A program made the translations under genes and the position numbers. The notes under the pieces are model-generated. The model made no database searches and was not told where the DNA came from. It worked only from the letters and a program-made list of their open reading frames with translations. Shown piece by piece: positions 35,860-45,443 of a stretch of 64,000 nt of DNA; position 1 is the stretch's first letter, and every line of letters begins with the position of its first letter. Source of the stretch: Nostoc sp. 'Lobaria pulmonaria (5183) cyanobiont' (lineage in GTDB: Bacteria > Cyanobacteriota > Cyanobacteriia > Cyanobacteriales > Nostocaceae); NCBI RefSeq assembly GCF_002949795.1, contig NZ_CP026692.1, positions 6,370,545 to 6,434,544 of the forward strand, read 5' to 3'.

Positions 35860-36231
35860 ATAGCAAAGGTAAAAGTTAGAGGGAAGAAAGCAGAAGTCAG
35901 TAGAACGTCATTCACGGTCACTTGCTACCCTATGGATTAAGTGTTTTGCCTACAGAGATGTAAGAGCAAGACATTATCCTTTAGAGGGCGGCTTGCCGGA
36001 GGGCAGGCAGAAGATAAAATTAATTTTTGTTAATAACTGATTTTACCCTTTACCTTTTACAAAAATTACCGACAAATCTTGAGCAACAGGTGCTTTCCTC
36101 GTAGGAGACGACAAAAGCTATAGAAGTTAGGAGCTGGTTGTAAGCCTTTGCTCAGACTTCTCACTGCCGAGTCGGCTGTCTCTTTTACAATTGTGCTACG
36201 TAGGAGAGGAAAACTCGCCCATCAACCAGAG

Positions 36232-36308
36232 GGGCTAGCCGCACCATTAGGTGTGGAAAACCACCCTTATGCTTTGGATTGGCTTTGAACTTGTACATAG
36301 CCTAGCCC
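36232..36308. ncRNA. Candidate structured RNA in the dnaK-dnaJ gap
   Basis: GGGCTAG (36232-36238) can pair with CTAGCCC (36302-36308), and directly inside it CCGCACC (36239-36245) pairs with GGTGTGG (36250-36256) around an ATTA loop. Just upstream another hairpin (GCCGA-G-TCGGC near 36158) and two similar CGTAGGAGA boxes (about 36101 and 36199) occur. The strand is not known. The minus strand also has a 37-codon frame (36298-36185) of no known family. I do not recognise an RNA family. Confidence 0.3.
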
Positions 36309-36460
36309 AAAGTAATTTGCTTCTACAATCTAGCAAACCGCTGGGGTCTTGTGAAACTTCGCTAAATATTTAGATATATTAAAACGTCTTAATAAAATTT
36401 TGCAAATTAGGGAAATGGGGAGTGGGGAAGATGAGGGAGACAAGGGGACAAGGAGAATAA

Positions 36461-36522
36461 CCAATGCCCAATGCTCAATGTCCAATGCTCCATGCCCAAT
36501 GCCTCATGCCCAATGCCCAACC
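36461..36522. repeat. CCAATGC heptamer tandem repeat (STRR type)
   Basis: About nine degenerate seven-base units (CCAATGC, CTCAATG, CTCCATG, CCTCATG) end at the dnaK stop codon. Confidence 0.8.
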
Positions 36523-36523
36523 C

Positions 36524-38482
36524 CTAATCTATCGCCTCATAATCAGCCTGAGCAGTACTTTCTTCGTCAAAATCAAAGTTGAATTGTGGTATTAGCGTGC
36601 CATTCATTGGTGAGTCTACTTCTGGAGTAAAGTGACCAGATGAAGCCTCTTCAATCTCATCACTTTGGCTGTTAGCTCGATTGTAGACATCAGCACCAAT
36701 TGCAAACAAGGTTTGTTGGAAGTCGTCTAAGCGCTGCTTAAATTCCACTGTGGAGATGCTGGAGTCAATCATTGCAGCTTGGAGTTGTGCAACTTTTTCA
36801 CTAGCCAAGGTTTTCATCTGGTCGCCGATAAAGTTGCTATTATCCTTGATTGTGGATTCATAACTAAACAACAAATTATCTGCTTGGTTTTTGAGTTCAA
36901 CCAGTTCTTTACGTCTTCTATCTTCTTCGGCAAACAGTTCGGCCTCTTGGCGCATCCGTTCGACTTCGTTGCTACTCAAACCACCTGTATTGGTAATCCT
37001 GATACTCTGTTCTCTACCTGTACCTTTATCTTGGGCAGAAACTTTCAGAATGCCGTTGACATCGATTTCAAAGGATACTTCAATTTGCGGCACACCCCGG
37101 GGCGATGGGGGAATTCCTGCTAATAGAAACTTGCCGAGACTCTTGTTATCTCGTGACATTGCCCGTTCACCTTGGAGGATGTGAATTTCCACCGAGATTT
37201 GTCCATCAACGGCTGTGGAAAAAACTTGTGACCGACTCGTAGGAATTGTGGTATTGCGTTCAATAATTTTGGTGAACACTTCACCCAAAGTTTCAATTCC
37301 CAAGGAAAGAGGGGTGACATCCAATAGTAAGAGATTATCGACTTCGCCACCCAACACACCTGCTTGAATAGCTGCTCCTAATGCTACGGCTTCGTCAGGG
37401 TTGATGGAGCGATCGGGAGCTTTGCCGTTGAAAAACTTAATCAGCGCGTTTTGGACTGCGGGAATACGCGTAGAACCACCTACCAAAATAATCCGATCTA
37501 TGGATTCTGGTTTGAGATCCGCATCTTTGAGCGCTTGAATCATTGGTTCAATGGTCGCTTCAATTAATTTGGCGGCAAGTTCTTCAAATTTCGAGCGACT
37601 GAGTTCCATCTCCAGATGCTTTGGCCCGGTATCATCAGCTGTGATAAATGGCAAGTTGATGGAGGTATTCACCATACTGGAGAGTTCAATTTTTGCCTTT
37701 TCCGCTGCTTCCCGCAGCCGTTGCAATGCCATCTTGTCTTTGGAAAGGTCGATTTTCTCTTGTTCTTGGAAGCGTTCCATCATCCAAAGGACGATCGCAT
37801 TATCAAAGTCGTCTCCACCTAAGTGGTTGTTACCACAAGTCGCCTTAACTTCAAAAACGCCATCCCCAAGTTGCAGGATCGATACGTCGAAGGTACCGCC
37901 TCCCAAGTCAAATACTAAAATTAGCTGCTCTTGGTCTTGCTTTTCCAATCCGAAAGCTAAAGCCGCAGATGTTGGTTCATTGATGATTCGCAGGACTTCT
38001 AGTCCAGCAATTGTGCCAGCATCTTTAGTTGCTTGTCTTTGGGCATCTGTGAAATATGCTGGTACGGTGATTACTGCTTGAGTGACTTCCTCACCCAAAA
38101 AGTTTTCCGCATCCTGCTTGAGCTTTTGCAGGATCATCGCAGATAATTCTTGGGGCGTATAGTTTTTTGAGCGAATTTGGACATCAACGGTTTCGTCTCG
38201 ACCTTTGATGCAGTTGTAGGGGACGCGATCGCGTTCTACTTCAGTATCTTCCCAACGCCGCCCGATAAATCGTTTAATACTGTAAATTGTGTTTTCGGCA
38301 TTAGTTACGGCTTGGCGTTTTGCCAATTGACCAACCAAGCGATCGCCACTCTTCCCAAATCCCACAATACTTGGAGTAGTTCGTCCCCCTTCAGAATTGG
38401 AGATCACAAGTGGTTGACCACCCTCCAAAACTGCGACGCAACTGTTAGTAGTGCCTAAGTCGATCCCAATAACTTTTCCCAT
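36524..38482 (-). CDS. dnaK: Chaperone DnaK (Hsp70)
   Basis: A 652-residue Hsp70. Nucleotide-binding signatures are visible: GIDLGTTNSCVAV at the start, VFDLGGGTFDVSIL, and ILVGGSTRIPAVQ. The substrate domain (LLDVTPLSLGIETLG) and a helical lid follow, ending with an acidic tail (FDFDEESTAQADYEAID) in place of the EEVD-like end. Cyanobacteria have several DnaK paralogues; I do not assign which this is. The ATG at 38482 gives the family MGKVIGIDLG start. It lies between grpE and dnaJ on the same strand. Confidence 0.95.
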   Translation of the reverse strand: MGKVIGIDLGTTNSCVAVLEGGQPLVISNSEGGRTTPSIVGFGKSGDRLVGQLAKRQAVTNAENTIYSIKRFIGRRWEDTEVERDRVPYNCIKGRDETVDVQIRSKNYTPQELSAMILQKLKQDAENFLGEEVTQAVITVPAYFTDAQRQATKDAGTIAGLEVLRIINEPTSAALAFGLEKQDQEQLILVFDLGGGTFDVSILQLGDGVFEVKATCGNNHLGGDDFDNAIVLWMMERFQEQEKIDLSKDKMALQRLREAAEKAKIELSSMVNTSINLPFITADDTGPKHLEMELSRSKFEELAAKLIEATIEPMIQALKDADLKPESIDRIILVGGSTRIPAVQNALIKFFNGKAPDRSINPDEAVALGAAIQAGVLGGEVDNLLLLDVTPLSLGIETLGEVFTKIIERNTTIPTSRSQVFSTAVDGQISVEIHILQGERAMSRDNKSLGKFLLAGIPPSPRGVPQIEVSFEIDVNGILKVSAQDKGTGREQSIRITNTGGLSSNEVERMRQEAELFAEEDRRRKELVELKNQADNLLFSYESTIKDNSNFIGDQMKTLASEKVAQLQAAMIDSSISTVEFKQRLDDFQQTLFAIGADVYNRANSQSDEIEEASSGHFTPEVDSPMNGTLIPQFNFDFDEESTAQADYEAID

Positions 38483-38710
38483 ATTTGCCAGTATTTTTAC
38501 TGAATATTTCTTCTGTAATATGTCGCGGACTAACTTTTTTGCTAAGAACAAAGGCTAGCGGATAACGTCTGTGGAACCCCTGTTGCTGGTAGCAAGAAAG
38601 AAGTTGAAACACAACAGAGTTATCCAAAGCCTTGTCCAAGTTTTAGGTACGCGATGCTCGTCCTTGCTATAACCCAGGCACTTCAGGTCAGCGAGGCGAG
38701 CTACTACAGC

Positions 38711-39457
38711 TTAACTGCTGGCTGAACTCGACTGATCTTCTGGTGCAAAAGGTGTATCTTCCTTGGGAGCAGCTACTTTGACCATTGCATGGCGTAGCAC
38801 GCGATCGCCCAAGTAATATCCGCGCACTAACTCTTCTAACACTGTTCCTTCAGGATGTTCATCCGTAGGTTCCCGCATTACTGCTTCGTGCAGGTTAGGA
38901 TCGAATTCTTGACCTTCGGGACGCATTGGTGATACACCCAAGCGCTTCAGGCTATCTACTAATTGTTTGTAAACGCCTTGGTAACTTTTGTGCATGGTCA
39001 TTTCGGCATCAGATTGCGGTTTGAGGTGCGATCGCGCCCGCTCAAAATTATCGACTATTGGTAGCAATTCCAAAATCGTATTCCGCTTCACTTGCAACTC
39101 AAGGTCTTCTTTTTCTTTGCTAGTGCGTTTCCGGTAATTCTCAAAATCAGCGGCAATCCGCATATATTGAGTACTACGCTCTTCCAGTTGCGTTTTGACG
39201 GACTCGATTTGTTGAGTCAGTTCTGCCAAAGCTGCCCTTTCTACTTCAGTTTTCTCAGTTGCTGCAACGCTATTTTCGGAATTTACAGCAGTATCCCCTG
39301 ATATATTTGTTTGGGCTGCCACTTGCTCTGTCACCTCACTACCAGATTCATTGAAATTAATTTGGGCTGGGGAGTCACTCTTCATTGCTTGCTTTACCTC
39401 TGTTGGTTCACCCAATTGCTGGCTTGTATTGTTTATCTGTTTATTTTCATCGATCAT
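38711..39457 (-). CDS. grpE: Nucleotide exchange factor GrpE
   Basis: A 248-residue protein. The first 90 residues are a Gln/Glu/Asn-rich disordered leader, longer than in E. coli. A coiled coil (TQQIESVKTQLEERSTQYM) leads to the GrpE head: DFENYRKRTSKEK, LPIVDNFERA, QGVYKQLVDSLKRLGV, GQEFDPNLHEAV, and VRGYYLGDRVLRHAMVKV. It releases ADP from DnaK. First gene of the minus-strand grpE-dnaK-dnaJ series; its promoter must be in 39458-39826, shared with pilB on the other strand. Confidence 0.94.
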   Translation of the reverse strand: MIDENKQINNTSQQLGEPTEVKQAMKSDSPAQINFNESGSEVTEQVAAQTNISGDTAVNSENSVAATEKTEVERAALAELTQQIESVKTQLEERSTQYMRIAADFENYRKRTSKEKEDLELQVKRNTILELLPIVDNFERARSHLKPQSDAEMTMHKSYQGVYKQLVDSLKRLGVSPMRPEGQEFDPNLHEAVMREPTDEHPEGTVLEELVRGYYLGDRVLRHAMVKVAAPKEDTPFAPEDQSSSASS

Positions 39458-39826
39458 TGTCTACTCATTCCAGATCCTATTTATGGCAGTGTATCTCTAC
39501 AGCTTGCAACCGTCGTCATCCACGACTTGCAACTGAGGCTGATTTTATTGCCGACAAGTTCCTGGAAGTGATGTAACCGTCCTCTTATTGTGACAAATGG
39601 TGAACACGTTAGCCCAGACGCTACTAAGGCGGGAACCCGAACGAGTAATTTGCAATAGTAGCGCTGAATGCGACTCGCCCCTGATCTTATTTGAAAATAT
39701 CTTTAATTTTGAATTTTGAATTCAAACCAAAACGACGTGAATCAGGACTTTTTTGGGAAATGAGAATTCTATCTCACACTAGGGGAATACTTTAAGCAGA
39801 GGTTTCCCCTACTCAATTGCTCATTT
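39458..39826. other. Divergent grpE/pilB promoter region with repeat
   Basis: Two TTTTGAATT units ending in GAATTC occur at 39707-39723, followed by AAACGACGTGA, like the stretch in front of tatC. No CIRCE-type inverted repeat (TTAGCACTC...GAGTGCTAA) is present. No gene is supported. Confidence 0.5.
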
Positions 39827-41833
39827 ATGACTTACTCGTCAGCACAACGGCGCAGTACCGCTCTAACTACCAGAACAGAGTTTTCGCCCTTCGGCAACAA
39901 GCTAGTGCAATCTGGCTATGTCAATACCGAACAGATGAGGCAGGCACTAATTGAAAGCCGCAAATCTGGCAGACCCTTAACAGAAGTATTAGAGTCAATC
40001 ACTGGTCAACAACTATCACCTGAGCTGCTCAGGCAATATAAAAAACAGCAACTATTTGAACTTAAAATACTATACGGAGTTGAATTCCTCGATCCAGAAG
40101 TCAATTCCGTTGGCAACACGATGATGGGGAACCTGATTGAAACCCTCATCCCAGTGGATATCTGCCGTCGCCATCGCTTAGTACCACTGTCGAAACACAA
40201 AGACCAAACCCCGCCCTCAGTTTTAGTGGCGATGGTTGCTCCAGATAATCTAGAGGCTTCCGATGACCTGAACCGCATCTTGCGCCCCCAAGGCTTGGCG
40301 TTGCAGCGCATGGTGATTACACAGGAAGACTACCAGCAGCTAATCAACCAATACCTGGATGAAATGGCTGTTCGGCAAAAACACCTAGAACGAGAAAACT
40401 CTACAGATATTAGTCAAGATTTAGAAAATCTTGGAAATCTCGATCTTGCGGATGCTCCTGAAGAAATGGAGGCTGATCTAGGGGCAGCGATGAAGGGCGC
40501 AGAGGATGCCCCAGTCATCAACCTAGTTAATAGAATCCTAGCTAAAGCTTTGCATGAGGGCGTTTCTGACATTCATATCGAACCGCAAGAAGAAAACTTA
40601 CGCATTCGCTTTCGGAAAGATGGGGTACTGCGTGAAGCTTTCCCCCCAATGCCGAAAAAAATCATCCCGGCGGTGACAGCCCGATTTAAAATCATCTCCA
40701 ATCTAGACATTGCTGAACGGCGTCTACCCCAAGATGGACGTATCCGGCGGCTGTTTGAGGGACGTAAGGTGGACTTCCGGGTAAATACCTTACCCAGTCG
40801 CTACGGGGAAAAGGTGGTGCTGCGGATTTTGGATAACTCCTCCACCCAGTTGGGATTGAATAAGTTAATTACCGATCCAGAGACTTTGGATATTGTCAAG
40901 GATATGGTCAGCCGTCCCTTTGGGCTAATTTTGGTAACTGGGCCAACTGGTTCTGGGAAAACAACTTCGCTGTATTCTGCACTCTCAGAAAAGAACGATC
41001 CCGGAATTAATATCAGTACTGTGGAAGACCCAATTGAGTATAGTCTTCCAGGCATTACTCAAGTACAGGTGATTCGGGAAAAAGGGCTAGATTTTGCTAC
41101 AGCTCTGCGGGCTTTCTTACGGCAAGATCCAGATGTGCTGCTAGTGGGTGAAACGCGGGATAAGGAAACGGCAAAAACAGCAATTGAGGCTGCCTTGACC
41201 GGTCACTTAGTATTAACTACCTTACATACCAATGATGCCCCAGGAGCGATCGCTCGTTTGGGAGAAATGGGGATTGAGCCTTTCATGGTTTCTAGTTCCC
41301 TAATTGGTGTTTTAGCTCAACGTTTGGTGCGGCGTGTATGTTCTGAATGTCGTGTTCCCTACACTCCCACAACTGAGGAACTGGCTCGTTATGGTCTATC
41401 AGCTTCTTCAGATGTGGGAGTCACCTTCTACAAAGCTAACACCTTGACATTAGATGCGATCGCCGAAGCCAAAACTAAAAATCATCTTTGCCCAAAATGT
41501 AATGGTGTCGGCTACAAAGGGCGTTGTGGTGTTTATGAAGTCATGCGAGTCACCGAAAACCTGCAAACTCTGATCAACGAAGATGCACCCACGGAACGCA
41601 TCAAGGAAGTGGCAATAGAAGAGGGGATGAAAACCCTACTGGCTTATAGTTTGGACTTAGTGCGTGAAGGTTCAACCACTTTAGAAGAAGTAGAACGAGT
41701 GACGTTTACTGATACTGGCTTGGAAGCAGAGTTAAAAGCCAAACGCAAGACAGGTCTTACCTGCCGGAGTTGCGATGCCACATTGAAACAAGAATGGTTG
41801 GATTGTCCTTACTGTATGACAGCTCGGTTTTAA
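39827..41833 (+). CDS. pilB: Type IV pilus assembly ATPase PilB
   Basis: A 668-residue secretion ATPase of the GspE/PilB family that drives pilus extension. N-terminal T2SSE_N domain (FGNKLVQSGYVNTEQMRQAL) is followed by the ATPase: SDIHIEPQEE, Walker A GPTGSGKTTS, Asp box (TVEDPIEYSL), Walker B LLVGETRD, and the His box TGHLVLTTLHTND. A tetracysteine zinc site (CSEC...CPKC) lies in the C-terminal domain. A further C-x2-C pair (CRSC...CPYC) ends the protein. It is followed by pilT and pilC. Confidence 0.95.
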   Translation: MTYSSAQRRSTALTTRTEFSPFGNKLVQSGYVNTEQMRQALIESRKSGRPLTEVLESITGQQLSPELLRQYKKQQLFELKILYGVEFLDPEVNSVGNTMMGNLIETLIPVDICRRHRLVPLSKHKDQTPPSVLVAMVAPDNLEASDDLNRILRPQGLALQRMVITQEDYQQLINQYLDEMAVRQKHLERENSTDISQDLENLGNLDLADAPEEMEADLGAAMKGAEDAPVINLVNRILAKALHEGVSDIHIEPQEENLRIRFRKDGVLREAFPPMPKKIIPAVTARFKIISNLDIAERRLPQDGRIRRLFEGRKVDFRVNTLPSRYGEKVVLRILDNSSTQLGLNKLITDPETLDIVKDMVSRPFGLILVTGPTGSGKTTSLYSALSEKNDPGINISTVEDPIEYSLPGITQVQVIREKGLDFATALRAFLRQDPDVLLVGETRDKETAKTAIEAALTGHLVLTTLHTNDAPGAIARLGEMGIEPFMVSSSLIGVLAQRLVRRVCSECRVPYTPTTEELARYGLSASSDVGVTFYKANTLTLDAIAEAKTKNHLCPKCNGVGYKGRCGVYEVMRVTENLQTLINEDAPTERIKEVAIEEGMKTLLAYSLDLVREGSTTLEEVERVTFTDTGLEAELKAKRKTGLTCRSCDATLKQEWLDCPYCMTARF

Positions 41834-41838
41834 GACTA

Positions 41839-41925
41839 GTCATTGGTCATTGGTCATTAGTTGATGCTTAGTAACTTTAAACAAATGACAAAGGACAAAG
41901 AACAAATGACAAATAAAAAACATTA
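41839..41925. repeat. TCATTGG/AAATGAC heptamer repeats between pilB and pilT
   Basis: GTCATTGGTCATTGGTCATTAG is followed by inverse-sense ACAAATGAC/AAGGACAAAG units, an STRR-type tract in the 107-base gap. Confidence 0.65.
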
Positions 41926-41940
41926 AAAGGAAGCAGAACT

Positions 41941-43068
41941 ATGGAAATGATGATTGAAGACTTGATGGAGCAGTTGATTGAAATGGGTGGCTCGGATTTG
42001 CATTTATCCGCAGGTTTGCCTCCCTACTTCCGTATCAGTGGCAAACTTACCCCTATAGGTGAGCATGTATTGACAGCCGATCAATGTCAAAGGCTGATTT
42101 TTAGTATGCTCAACAATACTCAGCGTAAAACCCTAGAGCAGACCTGGGAGTTGGATTGTTCTTATGGTGTCAAAGGTTTGGCTCGTTTCCGGGTCAATGT
42201 CTATAAAGAGCGTGGTGCTTATGCTGCTTGCTTACGAGCATTAAGTTCTAAAATTCCTAACTTTGAAAAATTAGGTCTGCCAGATATCGTGCGAGAAATG
42301 TGCGATAAGCCCAGAGGACTTATTCTGGTCACAGGCCCTACAGGTTCCGGGAAGACAACTACTCTAGCGGCAATGATTGACTTGATTAACCGCACCAAGG
42401 CAGAGCATATTTTAACGGTGGAAGACCCAATTGAATTTGTCTATGAACCAATTAAAAGCTTGGTTCACCAGCGGCAACTGGGAGAAGATACTAAGAGTTT
42501 TGCTAATGCTTTGAAAGCAGCCCTGCGGGAAGATCCAGATATTATTCTGGTAGGGGAAATGCGCGATTTGGAAACGATTTCTTTGGCGATTTCCGCTGCG
42601 GAAACAGGACACTTGGTATTTGGTACGCTACACACTAGTTCCGCCGCCCAAACTGTTGACCGGATTATTGACGTTTTCCCCCATGAAAGACAAACCCAAG
42701 TGCGGGTGCAATTGTCTAACTCATTAGTGGGGGTATTTAGCCAAACCTTGGTGTCCAAGAAAAACCCTAAACCCGGTGAATATGGTCGGGTGATGGCTCA
42801 AGAAATTCTGATTGTCACTCCTGCTATTTCCAACTTGATTCGAGAAGGCAAAACATCTCAAATTTACTCAGCGATTCAAACTGGCGGTAAATTGGGAATG
42901 CAAACTCTGGAAAAGGTTTTAGCCGATTTTTATAAAGCCGGAACGATTTCTTTTGAGGCGGCAATGTCTAAGACTTCTAAGCCAGATGAAATTCAACGTC
43001 TCATTGGTAGTTCTACACCGCAAGCTGCCGCAGGTGCTAAACCCGGTGTGGCTGCTAAAGCACATTAA
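41941..43068 (+). CDS. pilT: Type IV pilus retraction ATPase PilT
   Basis: A 375-residue ATPase for pilus retraction, needed for twitching and for DNA uptake. The start MEMMIEDLMEQLIEMGGSD leads to the PilT N-domain LHLSAGLPPYFR, Walker A GPTGSGKTTT, VEDPIEFVYEP, Walker B ILVGEMRDLETI, and TGHLVFGTLHTSSA. The AIRNLIRE-like box is present as AISNLIREGKTSQI. AAGGA lies ten bases before the ATG. The Ala-rich tail is typical. It sits between pilB and pilC. Confidence 0.95.
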   Translation: MEMMIEDLMEQLIEMGGSDLHLSAGLPPYFRISGKLTPIGEHVLTADQCQRLIFSMLNNTQRKTLEQTWELDCSYGVKGLARFRVNVYKERGAYAACLRALSSKIPNFEKLGLPDIVREMCDKPRGLILVTGPTGSGKTTTLAAMIDLINRTKAEHILTVEDPIEFVYEPIKSLVHQRQLGEDTKSFANALKAALREDPDIILVGEMRDLETISLAISAAETGHLVFGTLHTSSAAQTVDRIIDVFPHERQTQVRVQLSNSLVGVFSQTLVSKKNPKPGEYGRVMAQEILIVTPAISNLIREGKTSQIYSAIQTGGKLGMQTLEKVLADFYKAGTISFEAAMSKTSKPDEIQRLIGSSTPQAAAGAKPGVAAKAH

Positions 43069-43147
43069 AGAAACTGGGGATAGGGGAGATGAAGAATATT
43101 TCATCCCCTTGATTGAGTATTTTGAATTTTGAATTTTGAATTTATTT

Positions 43148-44371
43148 ATGCCAAACTACGTTGCCCGTGTTCGCGACTCACAAGGAAAATCCCGAACAGA
43201 AAAAATTGTTGCTGAATCCTTGGTACAAGCTCGTACTAATCTTAGAGATCAAGGTTTTGTAGTTCAAGAACTCAAGCAATCTCAAGGATTTCAGCCAGAT
43301 GTTGCCTTTAAAAACTTTCAAAATTCCTTAGTTAAGGTTTCTGTGAAAGACAAAGCCGTTTTTTCGCGTCAATTTGCTGTTTTGATGAATGCGGGAGTTG
43401 CGATCGTTAGAAGTCTGGGGGTGCTTTCCGACCAATGCAGTAATACTAAACTGAAACAGGCTCTTGTGGAAATTAGCACCGATGTTCAAAGCGGAATGAA
43501 TCTTTCAGAGGCAATGCGGAAGCATCCTGACTGTTTTGATGGATTATACGTGAGTATGATTCAAGCTGGCGAAGTTGGTGGTGTTCTAGACGAAGTATTG
43601 AATCGTTTAGCTAAGTTGTTAGAAGATGTTGCGCGGTTACAAAACCAAATTAAATCAGCACTGTCTTATCCAACAGTTGTGGGTTTTATCGCAGTTGCTA
43701 TTTTTCTGGGCATGACTATTTTTCTTATTCCAATTTTCGCCACGATTTTTACACAAATTGGAATCTCGTTACCACCTTTGACGCAATTCTTGATGGATGC
43801 TAGTAAGTTTTTGAGAAGTCCGGGTGCTTTCGTTCTTCTTGCTGCTCTTATCGGACTAAAATTTGCCTTTACACAATACGGTAAAACTCCTGTTGGCCGC
43901 ATCACAATTGATCGTTTTTCCCTGAAGATGCCATTGTTTGGTGACTTAATTCAAAAATCTTCAGTTGCGCGCTTTAGCCGGACTTTTGGTTCTTTGACTC
44001 GTTCAGGTGTACCAATTTTAACTTGCTTAGAAATTGTCCGAGATACATCAGGAAACCAAGTGATTGCTAATGCCATAGACGCAGCCCGTATGGAGATTCA
44101 ACAAGGAGGCATGATTAGCATTGCCTTACAAAAAGATGCCGTTTTTCCGGCTATGGCAATTCAGATGATTAGTATCGGAGAAGAAACTGGAGAATTAGAT
44201 GCAATGTTAATGAAAGTTGCTGATTTCTATGAAGATGAAGTCGAGCAAGCAGTAAAAGCAATGACTAGTATTTTGGAACCGGTGATGATTGTAGTTCTAG
44301 GGGGAATGGTGGGAACTATTTTGCTAGCGATGTATCTGCCTATGTTTGCAGTATTTGAAAAGCTGGGATAA
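43148..44371 (+). CDS. pilC: Type IV pilus inner-membrane platform protein PilC
   Basis: A 407-residue member of the GspF/PilC family. It has two copies of the T2SSF domain: FSRQFAVLMNAGVAIVRSLG and FSRTFGSLTRSGVPILTCLE mark the starts. Three TM helices (VVGFIAVAIFLGMTIFLI, AFVLLAALIGL, VMIVVLGGMVGTILLAMYLPMF) are visible. It couples the PilB and PilT motors to the pilus base. The ATG at 43148 follows a TTTTGAATT repeat (43120-43143); an in-frame TTG four codons earlier is within it. A hairpin follows the stop. Confidence 0.94.
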   Translation: MPNYVARVRDSQGKSRTEKIVAESLVQARTNLRDQGFVVQELKQSQGFQPDVAFKNFQNSLVKVSVKDKAVFSRQFAVLMNAGVAIVRSLGVLSDQCSNTKLKQALVEISTDVQSGMNLSEAMRKHPDCFDGLYVSMIQAGEVGGVLDEVLNRLAKLLEDVARLQNQIKSALSYPTVVGFIAVAIFLGMTIFLIPIFATIFTQIGISLPPLTQFLMDASKFLRSPGAFVLLAALIGLKFAFTQYGKTPVGRITIDRFSLKMPLFGDLIQKSSVARFSRTFGSLTRSGVPILTCLEIVRDTSGNQVIANAIDAARMEIQQGGMISIALQKDAVFPAMAIQMISIGEETGELDAMLMKVADFYEDEVEQAVKAMTSILEPVMIVVLGGMVGTILLAMYLPMFAVFEKLG

Positions 44372-44401
44372 AGGATTAATAGTTAAGAATTAGAACTTAT
44401 G

Positions 44402-44436
44402 AGTTAGGAATTAAAATTTTTATTCCTAACTTTTAA
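44402..44436 (+). terminator. Possible terminator of the pil cluster
   Basis: AGTTAGGAAT (44402-44411) and ATTCCTAACT (44422-44431) form a perfect 10-bp stem with a 10-base loop, followed by TTTAA. Confidence 0.6.
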
Positions 44437-44516
44437 CTCCTAAGTGATTAATTTTATTCTTAACTCCCGTACAGACGCAATTAATCGCGTCTCTACTCCT
44501 CACTATTTAATAAACT

Positions 44517-45077
44517 ATGACTGTGCAAAAATCTCAGTACGAAGCGAGTTTGGCAGAGTACAGCAATCATCTAGCTGCGATCGCCTTACTAAAGCAATAT
44601 CGGCCATACTTGGAGATGATTCCCAGTCTGCGCCGTCCAGATGAAAGTGTCATCACTATACCTTTGCCAATTGTCCGGCTTCGCAATACTGCTACAACAA
44701 CCTCACAAACGATTTGCTTACCCTGTGATGTGGCAATTTTGATGTGCGATCCAGAGTGGAAAATCAAAACTGGAGCAGAAATTTTAGTCTTTATTCATCG
44801 CGCTCACGAAGACTTTTCTGATTTGTTAGGACGTTGGCGACAAACCCAAGTTTGCCTGGACAATGATTATGAGTGGTTGATGCCTCTCCGTCACAGTCAT
44901 ATTTTGAGTGAGGGAGCTAATACTATATATCCTCTGTTTGTCGTTTTTAGTGAGACTTTAGAACGCGTCAAAAGAGGTCTTGTGGGAGCCGAACTACCAT
45001 TTATAATGCAAACACCAGATTTACTACTTGAGGAGAATTTCACAGATATTTTCTCTTCACAAACTCCACCAGCTTAG
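44517..45077 (+). CDS. Conserved-looking hypothetical protein, 186 residues
   Basis: I cannot name a family. It is soluble with no signal peptide. Features: a helical start (SLAEYSNHLAAIALLKQYR), a hydrophobic strand pair around ICLPCDVAILMCD with two Cys, and WLMPLRHSHILSEG in the second half. It lies after pilC beyond a hairpin and a GACGCAATTAATCGCGTC-type repeat, so it is probably a separate transcript. ATG at 44517. Confidence 0.6.
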   Translation: MTVQKSQYEASLAEYSNHLAAIALLKQYRPYLEMIPSLRRPDESVITIPLPIVRLRNTATTTSQTICLPCDVAILMCDPEWKIKTGAEILVFIHRAHEDFSDLLGRWRQTQVCLDNDYEWLMPLRHSHILSEGANTIYPLFVVFSETLERVKRGLVGAELPFIMQTPDLLLEENFTDIFSSQTPPA

Positions 45078-45443
45078 GTACTTATAGTTAAAAAACATCC
45101 CATCGTCAGGATGCAAGTCTTTGCATCCCTATAAATGTACTAAGCGTGAAACTACATATTTTTACCCCCCGGCTACGCCGTCCCCCTTTTGCTAAACCAG
45201 AGGGGTTTTATTATGTGTGTCTTCATACAAAATGGGTACAAGTACCCACGCAACAGACTTTTACTTCTACTAAACTACAAATTAGCTCGTCACACATCCG
45301 TGAAAAGGCTAGTTCTACAAAAATTTATTTTTACTTTTTGAAGAGTAATGAGGATTTGGCAAAGATTCAGTAATCTTACTGTTGTCAATAAAGAATTGTC
45401 ATAGAATTAGAGACATTCATTTAAAAGTAGATATTTTATACTA
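45078..45443. other. Intergenic region with a palindrome, no supported gene
   Basis: GGATGCAA (45110-45117) and TTGCATCC (45122-45129) form a hairpin. A 75-residue frame at 45146-45373 starts in this repeat-rich stretch and has no recognisable domain. Confidence 0.45.

Noticed and set aside
36185..36298. 37-residue minus frame in the dnaK-dnaJ gap
   Set aside because: No ribosome-binding site and no family; better kept as part of the structured-RNA candidate region.
37551..38081. 176-residue frame antisense to dnaK
   Set aside because: Shadow of the strongly supported dnaK frame; Ser-rich composition is typical of antisense frames.
39458..39826. Possible CIRCE heat-shock operator ahead of grpE
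   Set aside because: The 9-base inverted repeat with 9-base spacer is not present.
45146..45373. 75-residue plus frame
   Set aside because: Starts in repeat-like CCCCGGCTACGCCG sequence, with no domain or neighbour support.
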